Counted from the stretch's first letter, positions 9,046 through 20,200 are shown. The stretch is 64,000 nucleotides of DNA from Fluoribacter dumoffii NY 23 (GCF_000236165.1 NZ_CM001373.1:2299492-2363491); one strand, 5' to 3'. Made by a program: numbers and translations. The notes: generated by a model not told the origin, from the sequence alone.

Positions 9046-9927
9046 TTATTGGGTAATTTGATTTCTACTAAAGTGTATCGCATTATTTTTTGTTGCCAGC
9101 ATTGGGCTATAGACACACACTGAACCATTGATTTTTCTTTGCTTCGCTGCATAACAGGCCAAATCAGCTTCTTTAATCACGGTATTTACTGAAGCCGAGT
9201 GGTGATTCATCTGGGTAATACCAATGGAGCAACCCAGATTAAGCTCAGATAGAGTACCTTCTTTGAATGATTTTCTAGTCACCGTGATAAGATTTTCAGC
9301 AATCTTTTTTGCCTCATCCATGGAGGTGTTCTCCATCAAAACAATAAATTCGTCTCCACCATAACGAGCTACTAAATCATCCCTTCGTAAGCGCTGCCTT
9401 AGGAGTCCACCAAACATTTGTAACGTGGTGTCACCTACCTCATGACCATAGCGATCATTGACAGTCTTAAATCGGTCCATATCAATAAAAAGAACAATAA
9501 CAGAGCCTGCATTCATCTTGATTTGTTGAAACCGTGTGTTTAAAATCTCAAAAAGATACTCCCGATTATTGCAGCCAGTCAGTGAATCATAGGTTGCATG
9601 ATGCCGTAATATTTCATAGCGATTTTTAAAATCATCCATCAACTCCATTTTTTGAATGGTCTTGGTCATAAGACGGCAAGACAAATAGACATAGGTAGCA
9701 CCTAATAAAAACACACTGGCATAAAAATAGTTAAGACAGTGCGGATCGACCAATAGACCGTAAAAAATGCTGGCCGAATAACTAAGAATAAAAGCGCCGA
9801 TAAAAGCAAGATAACCTAACCATTGCATACGATAATGACTTGTTTGTTGAAGTAATCTATTGACTAAATAAGCACCACTGATGAGAAAGACAATACCAAG
9901 CACGATCATCACAACTGGGAACACCAT
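9046..9927 (-). CDS. Membrane-bound diguanylate cyclase (GGDEF)
   Basis: 293 residues. The N-terminal 120 or so are hydrophobic with about five possible membrane segments, followed by one GGDEF domain. The signature RYGGDEF is intact, and YDSLTGCNNREY and FIDMDRFKTVND are the usual start and metal-binding motifs. An RRDD five residues before GGDEF fits the RxxD inhibitory site, so c-di-GMP product inhibition is expected. It makes c-di-GMP from two GTP. No EAL domain is present. It stands alone between the lipoprotein and the cation transporter, with no visible link to metals. Confidence 0.9.
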   Translation of the reverse strand: MVFPVVMIVLGIVFLISGAYLVNRLLQQTSHYRMQWLGYLAFIGAFILSYSASIFYGLLVDPHCLNYFYASVFLLGATYVYLSCRLMTKTIQKMELMDDFKNRYEILRHHATYDSLTGCNNREYLFEILNTRFQQIKMNAGSVIVLFIDMDRFKTVNDRYGHEVGDTTLQMFGGLLRQRLRRDDLVARYGGDEFIVLMENTSMDEAKKIAENLITVTRKSFKEGTLSELNLGCSIGITQMNHHSASVNTVIKEADLACYAAKQRKINGSVCVYSPMLATKNNAIHFSRNQITQ

Positions 9928-10252
9928 GATTTTGCCTTAAAAAATAGTTTAACCAATTATTTTTAGTATAGATTTGATTTTTTCTTTTTGCTAAAGCTAT
10001 TAATTATTTTTAATTTGGCTGGGGAACTTATCTCTTTATTTGACAGGAAAAATTAATGATTCATTGAAAAAATCGACGTTGATGAAATAATATTAGCATT
10101 AAAGGCAACGATAAAAAACTGGACTCAATGAAGCATTTGTGACTGCATTTAATCAATTGAAGCAAAAAAAATAGAACAAGAGTTGTTATGATAGCTACAC
10201 ATATCTTCCTTAAATCTATATAAATAATACAGTTTTTTTCAGAGGAAATGTT
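9928..10252. other. Intergenic region upstream of CDF gene; no gene seen
   Basis: 325 bases, strongly AT-rich, between the divergent cyclase and CDF genes. A TGTTATGAT at about 10184 resembles an extended -10 box for the CDF gene, but I see no matching -35. A 70-codon minus-strand frame here overlaps the CDF start and looks like chance. Confidence 0.4.
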
Positions 10253-10858
10253 ATGAGTTGTAAATGTCAACAAGCTACTACGGTTACTGACAAAAAAGTA
10301 CTGTTCATTGCGCTGGCCTTAAATTTCATCATGTTTGTGGTAGGTTTAATTGCTGGGATTATCGCTGAGTCAACAGGACTGATTGCAGATTCACTCGACA
10401 TGCTTGCTGACGCATCGGCTTATGCATTAGGTCTTCTGGCGGTAGGTCGTGGCATGCGGTTTAAAACAACCACTGCGGCACTCAGTGGAAGCGTATTATT
10501 AATATTGGGCATTGGTGTGCTGTTTGATGTTGGGCGAAGAGTCATTTGGGGTAGCTCTCCAATCAGTACCATCATAATCACTATTGCTTGTCTTTCCTTA
10601 GTGGTCAACGGCATTGTTTTGTATTTGCTTCGTCGATTTCGCGATGGTGAAATCCATTTACGTGCTACATGGATTTTTACTCGAGCTGATGTTGTTGCCA
10701 ATCTTGGTGTCATCTTATCAGGGAGTTTAATCGCATTAACAAAAACTAGATATCCAGATCTAGTTGTAGGAATTGCCATCTCCTTGTATGTCATAAAAGA
10801 AGCCCTTGAAATTCTTGGTGAAACTCATAAAAATAACCGTGAAAATAAATCGCCTTGA
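10253..10858 (+). CDS. Short cation diffusion facilitator-like transporter
   Basis: 201 residues with a Cys-rich start (MSCKCQQ) and six membrane segments of the CDF fold. TM2 carries the conserved acidic motif LIADSLDMLADASAYALGL. In TM5 the usual H/D-x3-D is replaced by FTRADVVANLG, so only one of the two expected ligands is present. The cytoplasmic C-terminal domain of ordinary CDF proteins is missing; the protein stops after TM6 and a short charged tail. Related 200-residue CDF proteins occur in metal-resistance islands. Zn/Co export is the family role but the substrate here is unproven. A good AGAGGAAATGTT site precedes the ATG. Confidence 0.8.
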   Translation: MSCKCQQATTVTDKKVLFIALALNFIMFVVGLIAGIIAESTGLIADSLDMLADASAYALGLLAVGRGMRFKTTTAALSGSVLLILGIGVLFDVGRRVIWGSSPISTIIITIACLSLVVNGIVLYLLRRFRDGEIHLRATWIFTRADVVANLGVILSGSLIALTKTRYPDLVVGIAISLYVIKEALEILGETHKNNRENKSP

Positions 10859-11018
10859 TTTTTGAGCATACCAGCGAAAGATTAAAAATTTCTGCTGGAT
10901 ATTATCCATCTAGCGACCAAACAGTATAACCACTACTAAGACTATATGTCGTACTCAAACAAACTCGAATAACTCCCATTATCATAATTGCAAAATATGC
11001 CATTAGGTATCGCCTATT

Positions 11019-13238
11019 TCATAGTTTTAATCCTCGTAATCGAAGGGCATTAACAATAACTGAAACAGAAGAAAGCGCCATAGCAAGTGCGGCGATGATT
11101 GGGCTTAATAGTAATCCTGTGAATGGATACAAGATTCCCGCAGCCAAAGGGACACCCAATATGTTATAAATAAAAGCAAAGAAGAGATTCTGGCGTATAT
11201 TACTCATAGTCCCTTCTGATAAACGACGAGCCTTGGCAATACCACGCAAATCACCATGCAATAATGTAATACCAGCACTCTCAATAGCCACATCAGTCCC
11301 TGTTCCCATGGCAATACCAATATCAGCTCGTGCCAGTGCCGGTGCGTCATTCACCCCATCTCCTGCCATTGCAACAGTGAGTCCTTTATCCTTTAATTCA
11401 CTTATAATACGGCTTTTATCCTCAGGCATGATTTCAGCCACTACCTTTTTTATGCCAAGTGTACCTGCCACAGCTTCTGCTGTTTTTTTACTATCCCCTG
11501 TCAGCATGTAAATTTCAATGCCACTTTGTTGAAGTAAGTGGATGGTTTCAGGGGTTGTTGATTTAATTGGATCTTCCACTACCAAAAGGGCTACTGTTTT
11601 ATCATCGATAGCCATAAACATCACAGAGGCACCTTTGCCACGGAGCTCATCTGCTTTTGTAAAAAGAGAAGTATTATCGTTCCCATGCTCTTGCATTAAT
11701 TTGATATTACCAATGGCAACACGATGACCATTTACTTTACCTACTACTCCTTTCCCAGTTGGGGCGTCAAAATTTTGGACTGGTTCAAGAGCCAACTGTT
11801 TTTCCTTTGCAGCCCTCACGATGGCTTTGGCAAGCGGATGTTCGCTTTGATGTTCAAGTGATGCCGCTAGCGCTAATGCCTCTTCCTCATTTAAGCCTTG
11901 ATCAGTTACAATCTGCGTCAATTTGGGGTGCCCTTCAGTGAGTGTTCCTGTTTTATCTACAACAAGCGTGTTCACCTTTTCCATTCGCTCAAGCGCTTCC
12001 GCGTTTTTAATCAATACACCACTCTGAGCACCTTTCCCTACTCCTACCATGATAGACATCGGAGTTGCCAAGCCTAGGGCACAGGGACAAGCGATGATTA
12101 ATACAGATACAGCAGCAATTAAGCCATAGCTAAATGATGGTTGCGGCCCCAACAATGCCCACAAAATAAAAGAAAGCATGGCAATTAAAATCACGGCAGG
12201 CACAAACCATCCAGATACAGTATCTGCTAACCGTTGAATAGGGGCGCGGCTTCGTTGAGCATCACTCACCATCTGAACAATACGTGAAAGCATGGTGTCA
12301 CTACCAACGTGAAGTGCTTTCATAACAAAACTACCCGTCTGGTTAATTGTCGCACCAATAACTTTAGCACCTGCTTCTTTAGTAACCGGAATAGGTTCTC
12401 CAGTCACCATAGATTCATCTACAAAACTTCGGCCTTCCCGTACCTCACCATCTACCGGTATCTTTTCACCAGGGCGAACGCGCAGCAAATCGCCAACATT
12501 AATCTTATCCAGAGATACTTCCTCTTCACTCTCATCTTCTTTTATACGATGCGCACTGTCAGGTGCTAATTTCAATAAAGCACGGATAGCACTGCCTGTC
12601 TGCTCTCTTGCTTTTAATTCCAGCACTTGTCCTAATAAGACAAGGGTAGTAATGACAGCTGCCGCTTCAAAATACACAGCGACCACCCCTTCTTGACTTC
12701 GAAAAGCTATAGGGAATACCCCAGGCAGTAGTACTGCCACCACACTATAAACCCATGCTACCCCAATACCCATAGCTATTAGAGTAAACATATTCAAGTG
12801 ACGTGTTTTAAGAGTTTGCCAGCCACGCTGAAAAAATGGCCAACCACACCATAACACAACAGGTGTAGCAAATAGCAGTTGAATCCAGTTTGAAACACCG
12901 GCAGATATAATGTTTTTCAACAAATGTCCGCCCATCTCCAATACCACAACAGGTAAAGTAAGAATCACTGCCATCCAAAATCGGCGCCTCATATCAAGGT
13001 ATTCAGGATTTATTTCACTTTCGGCGGTCACTGTTTCCGGCTCTAAGGCCATACCACAAAGAGGGCAAATCCCGGGATTAGTCTGACGTACTTCAGGATG
13101 CATGGGGCAAGTATAGATGATTGCACCCTCTGTTTTGGAGGAAGCATCGCGTGACTTCTGTACTCTATGTTCCTGATGACAACAAGCGTCCTCTTTTCCA
13201 GTATTTGTATGCTTTTGTTGATGATGGTCGTGTTTCAT
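11019..13238 (-). CDS. copA: Copper-translocating P1B-1 ATPase (CopA type)
   Basis: 739 residues. It exports Cu(I) from the cytoplasm at ATP cost. Its TM6 motif is [10 protein letters not shown], the phosphorylation site DKTGTLTEG, the HP motif SEHPLAKA, and the nucleotide hinge [12 protein letters not shown]7 has YN (FIYNILGVP) and TM8 MALSS, the Cu(I)-site signatures of the P1B-1 class. Instead of an HMA (CxxC) domain, the N-terminus has a His-rich stretch ([10 protein letters not shown], then CCHQEH) and a CPMHPEV...CPLCGM heavy-metal-binding module at about residues 44-66. It is the last gene of the long leftward operon, 47 bases after the small lipoprotein gene. Confidence 0.93.
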   Translation of the reverse strand: MKHDHHQQKHTNTGKEDACCHQEHRVQKSRDASSKTEGAIIYTCPMHPEVRQTNPGICPLCGMALEPETVTAESEINPEYLDMRRRFWMAVILTLPVVVLEMGGHLLKNIISAGVSNWIQLLFATPVVLWCGWPFFQRGWQTLKTRHLNMFTLIAMGIGVAWVYSVVAVLLPGVFPIAFRSQEGVVAVYFEAAAVITTLVLLGQVLELKAREQTGSAIRALLKLAPDSAHRIKEDESEEEVSLDKINVGDLLRVRPGEKIPVDGEVREGRSFVDESMVTGEPIPVTKEAGAKVIGATINQTGSFVMKALHVGSDTMLSRIVQMVSDAQRSRAPIQRLADTVSGWFVPAVILIAMLSFILWALLGPQPSFSYGLIAAVSVLIIACPCALGLATPMSIMVGVGKGAQSGVLIKNAEALERMEKVNTLVVDKTGTLTEGHPKLTQIVTDQGLNEEEALALAASLEHQSEHPLAKAIVRAAKEKQLALEPVQNFDAPTGKGVVGKVNGHRVAIGNIKLMQEHGNDNTSLFTKADELRGKGASVMFMAIDDKTVALLVVEDPIKSTTPETIHLLQQSGIEIYMLTGDSKKTAEAVAGTLGIKKVVAEIMPEDKSRIISELKDKGLTVAMAGDGVNDAPALARADIGIAMGTGTDVAIESAGITLLHGDLRGIAKARRLSEGTMSNIRQNLFFAFIYNILGVPLAAGILYPFTGLLLSPIIAALAMALSSVSVIVNALRLRGLKL

Positions 13239-13285
13239 TGATCACCTATTCGTATTAGTAGTTTCACTTAAGCAGAGAACACGTT

Positions 13286-13456
13286 TCAATGCCCACCGCC
13301 ATGGCCACCGTGGCCACCAGCACCGTGCCCCCCATAGCCTCCATCAACCTCCTGTGAACCATGCTTTCTCAACCCATCACAGGAGCTCAAAAAGAGTGTT
13401 GCCCCAACTAACCCAATAAAAACAATAAACGCCATAGTTATTTTAAAAATTGACAT
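13286..13456 (-). CDS. Tiny His/Gly-rich lipoprotein
   Basis: 56 residues. MSIFKITMAFIVFIGLVGAT leads to a lipobox LSSC, so Cys26 should be lipid-modified. The mature 31 residues end in a Gly/His repeat (YGGHGAGGHGGHGGGH) able to bind Cu, Zn or Ni. A strong AAGGAG site sits eight bases before the ATG. It lies 32 bases after the PRPP synthetase stop and 47 before copA, same strand, so it is probably in the copper operon. A metal-buffering or metal-delivery role is inferred from composition and context. A decayed gene with a similar tail lies at 25608-25761. Confidence 0.75.
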   Translation of the reverse strand: MSIFKITMAFIVFIGLVGATLFLSSCDGLRKHGSQEVDGGYGGHGAGGHGGHGGGH

Positions 13457-13488
13457 CTGATACTCCTTGAAAATAAATGTTGGTCCAC

Positions 13489-14394
13489 TTATCCTTTTAA
13501 AGCCTTTACCAACTTGTGTTTTACTAACTCATCCACAACCAAATCACTCACATCAATGGCATTGGTTATATGATTTACCGTGTTACAAGTAATGATTTGC
13601 ATACCTTCCATTTCCGATAATAGGGAATAGGCATCTTCTGCAAAAAGCGCATGCACACCAATGCAAGTCACTGACTTAACCCCTAAATCTTGCAAATGCT
13701 TCACCGTTTCCACCATGGTTCTGGCCGTGGAGATGATGTCATCGACTAATACTGGGGTAGAGGAGTGAAGCTTCGGAATATTGGGTACTGAAATAGCCAC
13801 CTCTTTATCACCCCGTCTCTTTTTTTCCAAAATCACATAGGGAAAATCGCCCTTTTCTGCAATGTCGGCAACCCATTGCTCACTTTCCATATCAGGGCCT
13901 ATAAGCACTGGTTTAATAACATGAGCCTTAATCCATCTCGCTATATTTGAAGTAGCATGTAAGACAAAAGTAGGAATGGAGTAGACTTCATCTAAAGAGT
14001 TATAACGATGCAAATGGGGATCGATGGTCATGAGCCAATCAAATGAGGTGGATAATAACTCAGCAAAATAACGCGAGGTAATCCCTTCCCCCTGATGAAA
14101 ACGTTTATCTTGACGTAAATACGGAAGATAAGGGGCAATCAAACCAATTTTTTTAGCTCCTAATTCTTTGGCTGTTTTAGCAAAAAACAACAAAGGCAGT
14201 ATTTTTTCATCGGGTCGGTTTAAGCTATCCACTACAATGAGGCTGTGATTTTTAACTTCCGAATTAATTTTTACGTACCACTCCGTGTCTGGAAAACGAT
14301 GCAACGTGGCATCACCCACCTCCACTTGAAGCGCTTTTTTTAAGTGTCTACTGATTTCTGAAGCATCAAATAATGAAAATAAAATGGGCTTCAA
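13489..14394 (-). CDS. prs: Ribose-phosphate pyrophosphokinase (PRPP synthetase)
   Basis: 301 residues, slightly shorter than the 310-315 of housekeeping enzymes. It makes PRPP from ribose-5-phosphate and ATP. Seen motifs: RFPDTEWYVK near the N-terminus, the DPHLHRY metal/ATP segment, a flexible loop EKKRRGDKEV, and the PRPP-binding loop DDIISTARTMVETVK. Its start overlaps the stop of the AMP-phosphorylase-like gene by four bases, so the two are translationally coupled. It is presumably a second, specialised copy accompanying nucleotide salvage rather than the main prs; this is inferred from its island context. Confidence 0.88.
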   Translation of the reverse strand: MKPILFSLFDASEISRHLKKALQVEVGDATLHRFPDTEWYVKINSEVKNHSLIVVDSLNRPDEKILPLLFFAKTAKELGAKKIGLIAPYLPYLRQDKRFHQGEGITSRYFAELLSTSFDWLMTIDPHLHRYNSLDEVYSIPTFVLHATSNIARWIKAHVIKPVLIGPDMESEQWVADIAEKGDFPYVILEKKRRGDKEVAISVPNIPKLHSSTPVLVDDIISTARTMVETVKHLQDLGVKSVTCIGVHALFAEDAYSLLSEMEGMQIITCNTVNHITNAIDVSDLVVDELVKHKLVKALKG

Positions 14395-15905
14395 GGCTTC
14401 TCTCCCAGAACAATGGTATTTTGTTTATCGCGAATAAAATCGCGAGCATAAGTCATCTCTCCTGAAGACTCTGAATGGATGGTGAACAAAGGCTGTCCTT
14501 TTTCAACTTGGTCGCCAATATGAACATGCAAATCAACCCCTGCTGATTTAGACTTAGGGGCCCCTGCAAGTTTGGCAATTTTTGCGAGCATTCGATTGTC
14601 AATGAGAGATACTTTACCTGCTTTCTCAGCACCAATAGGGTGAGTAAAACGTGCCGCCGTCAATTCCCGCATGCCTCCTTGTGCCTCACAAATCGCCTGA
14701 AATTTTTTAAACGCTTCGCCGCTATCTAATAATTGTTTGGCTATCGATTGACCTGAGCCAGGTTGTACTGTTGATGAAAATTCCAGTACTGCTCCTGCAA
14801 GAGTTAATGATTTTTCGCGCAAATCCTTTGGGGCATGAAGCAATCCTTGTAATACCGCCAACACATCGCGTGCTTCCAGGGAAGGGCCAATACCATTTCC
14901 TATCGGTTGTGCGCCATCAGTAATTAAAGTATGGACCACAAGGCCTAACTGTTTTCCTACTTCTTCAAGGGATTGCTTAAGAAGTAAAGCCCTGGACTTA
15001 TTCCTGACTTTTGCGGTAGGTCCCACTGGAATATCAATAACGGCATGGGTTGCTCCTGTAGCAATTTTTTTAGAAAGGATTGAGGCGACCAATTGACCTT
15101 CACTATCTAACTCAAGAGCACGCTCCACCCGAATAAGCACATCATCGGCAGGGCTTAAGCTCACAGCACCTCCCCAAACGATACAACCGTTTTCCTTTTC
15201 AACCACGTGACACATAGCCTTTGGGCTCAGTGACACCGGTGCTAAAGTTTCCATTGTATCTGCAGTACCTGCTGGAGAAGTAATTGCCCGTGAAGAGGTT
15301 TTTGGGATAGTTAACCCAAAAGCAGCTACAATGGGAACCACAACAAGGGTGGTGCGATTTCCTGGCAAACCACCAACACAATGCTTGTCTACAATCAAAG
15401 GAGATGACCAGGATAAGCGATCGCCGCTGTCAATCATGGCTTTTGTAAGTTTCATGATTTCAGTATTGCTTAAACGTTCTGCGGCACTGGCCGCTAAAAA
15501 AGCAGAAATTTGCAAATCAGAAAGACGACCACTTAAAACGTCATCCACGATGGCTTTGATTTGTTTAAAAGAGAGTTCCTTACCATAAATCTTCGTATGC
15601 ACATAACTTAATGATTCCAGAGGTTTAGGATGGGATAATTGGATTTCATCCCCTTCTTTAGCATTTAAAGAATCCCAGGCATAGTGTGACAAGCTGGCTT
15701 CCCCGGGCTTAAGCAGCTCTGAGGTAACGACATTAAGCGTTGCGATAATGGAGCGTTTGCCAAGGGTCACTTGAATACGTGTCTGCACTTCAAAGCCTTC
15801 TGCATGACACACATGACAATCCTCTCGCATGTAAATAATGGCTTCATGATACGTCTTGATGCCTAAATATTTTAAACGCAAGGCATGACCCACTTCTTTT
15901 GTCAC
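14391..15905 (-). CDS. AMP phosphorylase-like / thymidine phosphorylase family enzyme
   Basis: 504 residues. The family cleaves a nucleoside or nucleoside monophosphate with phosphate. Length, an N-terminal domain of about 90 residues absent from E. coli DeoA (440 residues), and the phosphate-binding segment DKHCVGGLPGNRTT followed by IPKTSSRAITSPAGTADTME resemble archaeal AMP phosphorylase. AMP phosphorylase yields ribose-1,5-bisphosphate plus base. Databases usually label such bacterial genes thymidine phosphorylase, so substrate remains open. Four-base overlaps couple it to the MBL gene upstream and to prs downstream. Confidence 0.85.
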   Translation of the reverse strand: MTKEVGHALRLKYLGIKTYHEAIIYMREDCHVCHAEGFEVQTRIQVTLGKRSIIATLNVVTSELLKPGEASLSHYAWDSLNAKEGDEIQLSHPKPLESLSYVHTKIYGKELSFKQIKAIVDDVLSGRLSDLQISAFLAASAAERLSNTEIMKLTKAMIDSGDRLSWSSPLIVDKHCVGGLPGNRTTLVVVPIVAAFGLTIPKTSSRAITSPAGTADTMETLAPVSLSPKAMCHVVEKENGCIVWGGAVSLSPADDVLIRVERALELDSEGQLVASILSKKIATGATHAVIDIPVGPTAKVRNKSRALLLKQSLEEVGKQLGLVVHTLITDGAQPIGNGIGPSLEARDVLAVLQGLLHAPKDLREKSLTLAGAVLEFSSTVQPGSGQSIAKQLLDSGEAFKKFQAICEAQGGMRELTAARFTHPIGAEKAGKVSLIDNRMLAKIAKLAGAPKSKSAGVDLHVHIGDQVEKGQPLFTIHSESSGEMTYARDFIRDKQNTIVLGEKP

Positions 15906-17263
15906 GACAACTCCTCCACATGCTGGTAAGAAGGAATCATGCAGGTGAAACCAAATTGCTGTTCAATCTTGTCTTTGAGCGATTGTGCACTGTGAGGTTC
16001 ACCATGAGTGATAAAGACTTTTTTGGGTGGCCGAATAAAGTGCTTTAGCCAACCTAACAGCTCCTGATAATCGGCATGCGCAGAAGTACTGCTCATGACA
16101 ACGACCTTGGCGTGTATAGGAATCATACTACCATGAATTTTGACCTCACGTTCCCCATTGACAATCCTGGCACCACGAGTGCCTCCTGCTTGAAAGCCGG
16201 TAAAAAGAAGGGTGCTCTTAGGATCAGGGGCAAAGGCTTTCAAATGATGCACAATACGACCACCTTGGGCCATCCCACTGGCGGCTATAATGATTTGAGG
16301 CATTTTATGACGATCGAGTTCTTTTGACTCCTCAGGGGTATTGATATAAGTAGCTGCGTTACATAAGCCATGGCATTGTTCCTCATTTAAACGATGATCC
16401 TCTTTATAAGTGCAGAGCAAATGGGTCGCATTGATGGCCATTGGGCTGTCTAAAAACACTGGAACGTCTTTGTGAATCTCTCCTTTTTGTTTCAGTTGAT
16501 AAATAAAATAAAGAAGACTTTGCGCACGCCCTACGGCAAAGGCTGGAATGACGACAGAACCCCCTCGTTTGATGGTTGTATTAATCACTTGCCCCATTTG
16601 CGGCAACGGATCAGTTGCATCATGCAATCGGTCGCCATAAGTGGATTCCATGATCAGATAATCCGCTTCTTGAATGGGGGTTGGTGCCTTCATGACCGGA
16701 TCATAAGGTCGACCAACATCCCCGCTAAACAAAAGGGAACACTTACTTGTTTTTATTTTGATCATCGCGGCACCCACGATGTGTCCTGCACGATGAAATT
16801 CGAAGCTAAATCCATTAAATAATTGGTGCGGCGCATTAAAATCAACGGTTTCAAAATGTTTTAATGCCGTTCTCGCGTCTTTTTCGGTATAAAGAGGAAG
16901 CGCTGGCTTATGTTTCGAGAAACCGTATTTATTGGCTAATCGTGCTTCTTCTTCCTGAAGATGACCACTATCCGGTAATAAAATAGCACACAATGCTTTT
17001 GTGCCGGGTGTTGCATAGATTTTTCCTTGAAATCCATTTTTTACTAATAGGGGCAAATAACCGGTGTGGTCAATATGCGCATGAGTGATAATCACAGCAT
17101 CAATATCGCGCGGGTCAATAGGCAATGAAGCCCAGTTACGTAATCGTAATTCTTTATACCCTTGAAAAAGACCACAATCGATGAGAATTTTTTTAGAATC
17201 GATGGTCAAAAGGTATTTTGAACCAGTAACGGTTTGGGTTGCCCCTAAGAACGTTAATTTCAT
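15902..17263 (-). CDS. MBL-fold beta-CASP RNA-processing-type hydrolase
   Basis: 453 residues from the chosen start. The metallo-beta-lactamase motif THAHIDHTGYLP binds two zinc ions. LLFSGDVGRP, YLIMESTYGDRLH and the C-terminal RNA-specificity segment (GTRGARIVNG, then STSAHADYQELLGWL and FITHGEP) mark it as a CPSF73/YSH1-like beta-CASP protein. These are endo/exoribonucleases or related hydrolases. A longer frame begins at 17314, but ATG 17263 has a GGAGG five bases upstream and overlaps the cusA-like stop (ATGA), so it is preferred. With the two following nucleotide genes it forms a coupled set. Confidence 0.88.
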   Translation of the reverse strand: MKLTFLGATQTVTGSKYLLTIDSKKILIDCGLFQGYKELRLRNWASLPIDPRDIDAVIITHAHIDHTGYLPLLVKNGFQGKIYATPGTKALCAILLPDSGHLQEEEARLANKYGFSKHKPALPLYTEKDARTALKHFETVDFNAPHQLFNGFSFEFHRAGHIVGAAMIKIKTSKCSLLFSGDVGRPYDPVMKAPTPIQEADYLIMESTYGDRLHDATDPLPQMGQVINTTIKRGGSVVIPAFAVGRAQSLLYFIYQLKQKGEIHKDVPVFLDSPMAINATHLLCTYKEDHRLNEEQCHGLCNAATYINTPEESKELDRHKMPQIIIAASGMAQGGRIVHHLKAFAPDPKSTLLFTGFQAGGTRGARIVNGEREVKIHGSMIPIHAKVVVMSSTSAHADYQELLGWLKHFIRPPKKVFITHGEPHSAQSLKDKIEQQFGFTCMIPSYQHVEELS

Positions 17264-20200
17264 CTTGCCTCCATTAGACTTCCTTGTTTTTTCAAATCCA
17301 CTTGCCAGCGCCACATCACATAAACCACGGGAATCACAATCAAAGTCAGCAATAGTGCTGAAAAAATCCCACCCACCATGGGAGCCGCGAGGCGTTTCAT
17401 CACATCAGCACCAATACCTGTCGCCCACATCACCGGTAACAAACCCAGTATATTCGCAAGCCCTGCCATCGCCATAGGGCGAATACGCGATACGGCGCAT
17501 TGCTGCACCGTTTGAATCAAGTCCGGCAAGGTTTTGAGTAATCCTTTTTCTTTTTGCTCGTTGTAATCAGAATCAAGGTAAGCGAGCATCACCGCACTCG
17601 TTTCAGCAGCCACTCCAGCAAGTGCAATCATCCCAACCCAGACCGCGATACTCATGTTGTACCCTAATAGAAGGAGCAGCAAAAATCCGCCAAGTAGAGC
17701 AAAGGGGACACCTAGCATCACCATCAATGTCTCAGTGATGGTGCGGAAGGTAAAGTAAAACAAAATAAAAATAATGGCTAAGGTGAGTGGTACAAAAATT
17801 TTAAGTCGTTCATACACGCGTTGCATGAATTCGTATTGACCTGACCAGGCAAGCGTGTAGCCCGGGGGTAATGTGACTTTTGCCTTGACCACTTGCTTTA
17901 ACTCTTCCACGTAGCTTCCAATGTCTCGTCCGCTAATATCAATGAACACATAACCTGCTAACATCGCATTCTCATCGCGAACCATGGCAGGACCTGAACG
18001 AAAGGTTAAAGTCACCAATTGAGCAATAGGTATTTCAGCACCACTGGGTGTTTTCACTAAAATACGATTGATCTTATCCGGATCATCGCGTAATTCTCGC
18101 AAATAACGCACATTAACAGGATAACGTTCACGGCCTTCAATTGTGGTCGCTATGTTTTCACCACCCACGGCTGATTCGATGATACGATTGACATCCATAA
18201 TGGTTAAACCATACCGCGCAAGCTCGTCACGATGAATGTCAAAATCAAGAAAATACCCTCCAGCCACCCGTTCCGCATACACCGTACTTGTCCCCGGTAC
18301 TTCTTTGGCTACCATTTCGATTTCTTTGCCAATGGCTTCAATTTTTTTAATGTCAGGACCAAAAACTTTAATCCCTACAGCGGTTCGAATTCCTGTGGTG
18401 AGCATGTCATTACGCGCTTTAATGGGCATAGTCCAGGCATTGCTCACACCGGGAAATTGCAAGGCTTTGTCCATCTCAGCGACCAGGCTTTCATAGGTCA
18501 CGCTTTTGCGCCAAAATTTCTTAGGCTTAAGTTCAACAATCACTTCCATCATGCTAAAAGGAGAAGGATCGGTTGACGTATTAGCCCGTCCCGTTTTTCC
18601 AAACACATAAGCCACTTCCGGGAATGATTTTAATTTTTTATCCATTTCCTGGAGCAGTTCTGTGGCTTGTGTGACCGATATGCCAGGTAAAGTAACAGGC
18701 ATATATAAAATCGTACCTTCATACAGAGGCGGCATGAATTCTGAGCCAATGAGTTTATAGAGGGGAACCGTGGCTAATGCCGCTACCACAGCAATCGCTA
18801 CTACAACACCACGGTAATGCAGTGCTAATTTCAAAACTGGTGCGTACATTTTTTGCATCACGCGGGTAATGGGATGTTTTTGCTCGGGGATGATACGCCC
18901 ACGCACCAAAATAGGTAATAACATGGGGATTAAAGTAATGGCCAGCAAAGCACTCATAAAAATGGCTAAATTTTTTGTATAGGCCAAGGGTGAGAATAAC
19001 CGTCCTTCTTGGGCCTCCAGGGTAAAAACCGGCATAAACGATATGGCAATAACCACTAATGATGCAAAAATGGCAGGGCCTACTTCTTTCGCTGAATCAA
19101 TCAACACTTTGTTGCGATCGCCGGGACTTCCTTTTGCTTCCCAATCGGCTAACCGTTTGTGTGCGTTATCGACCATGATAATGGCCGCATCCACCATATC
19201 CCCAACCGCCACAATGATGCCGCCAATGGACATGATATTAAGGCCGATATTGAAAAAATAAATGGGAATAAACGAAATCAAAATAGCAAGCGGCAAAGTA
19301 ATAATCGGAATCAAAGCGGAACGAAAATGCCCCAAGAAAACAATGATTAATAACCCAACCACCACAAGTTCTTCAATCAAATTCCAGTTGGCCGTTGAAA
19401 TGGCTTCTCGAATCAGATTACTGCGGTCATACACATTGACCATTTTTATTCCTTCTGGAATGGCAGTAGCCAATTCTTTGAGCTTATCCTTGATTCTGCC
19501 AATCACTTCCAAAACGTCTTCCCCAAAACGCATGATGACGATGCCACCAACGGTTTCGCCTTGACCATTTAAATCGACCACACCACGACGCATGTCCGAG
19601 CCAAGCTGCACGGTTGCCACATCTCGTAATAAAATCGGCGTCCCATTGGCATTCGTACCAATGGCTATTTTTTCAATATCATCTGTCGACGTGATATAGC
19701 CTCGTCCACGAACCATGTACTCTGTCCCTGAAAATTCAATGACACGCCCACCAGTATCATTATTGCTCATACGAATTTTTTCAATAATTTGGGGTACAGA
19801 AAGTTTATAGGAAAGTACTTTGACGGGATCTAAATTAATTTGATACTGCTTAACAAAACCACCCACGGTGGCGACCTCTGATACACCAGGTATAGCTCTT
19901 AACCAATAACTTAAATACCAATCTTGAAAAGTGCGTAAATCGGCCAGATTATGCTTCCCGCTTTCATCCACTAAGGCGTATTGATAAATCCAACCAACCG
20001 GCGTTGCATCAGGACCTAATTGAGGGGTCACGCCTTCAGGCAGTTTTCCACTCAATTGGCTCATGTATTCTAAGACACGTGAGCGCGCCCAATAAATATC
20101 GGTTCCGTCCTTAAAAATGATATAAACGTAAGAAAAACCAAAATCAGAAAAACCGCGAACTGCTACAACGTTTGGTGCGGATAACAATGCCGTTACAATG

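Noticed and set aside
10061..10273. 70-codon minus-strand frame upstream of the CDF gene
   Set aside because: It overlaps the CDF start, has no ribosome binding site and no recognisable sequence.
10866..10904. Terminator between the CDF and copA genes (CCAGC...GCTGG)
   Set aside because: The stem is short with a bulge, the loop is long and no T-run follows.
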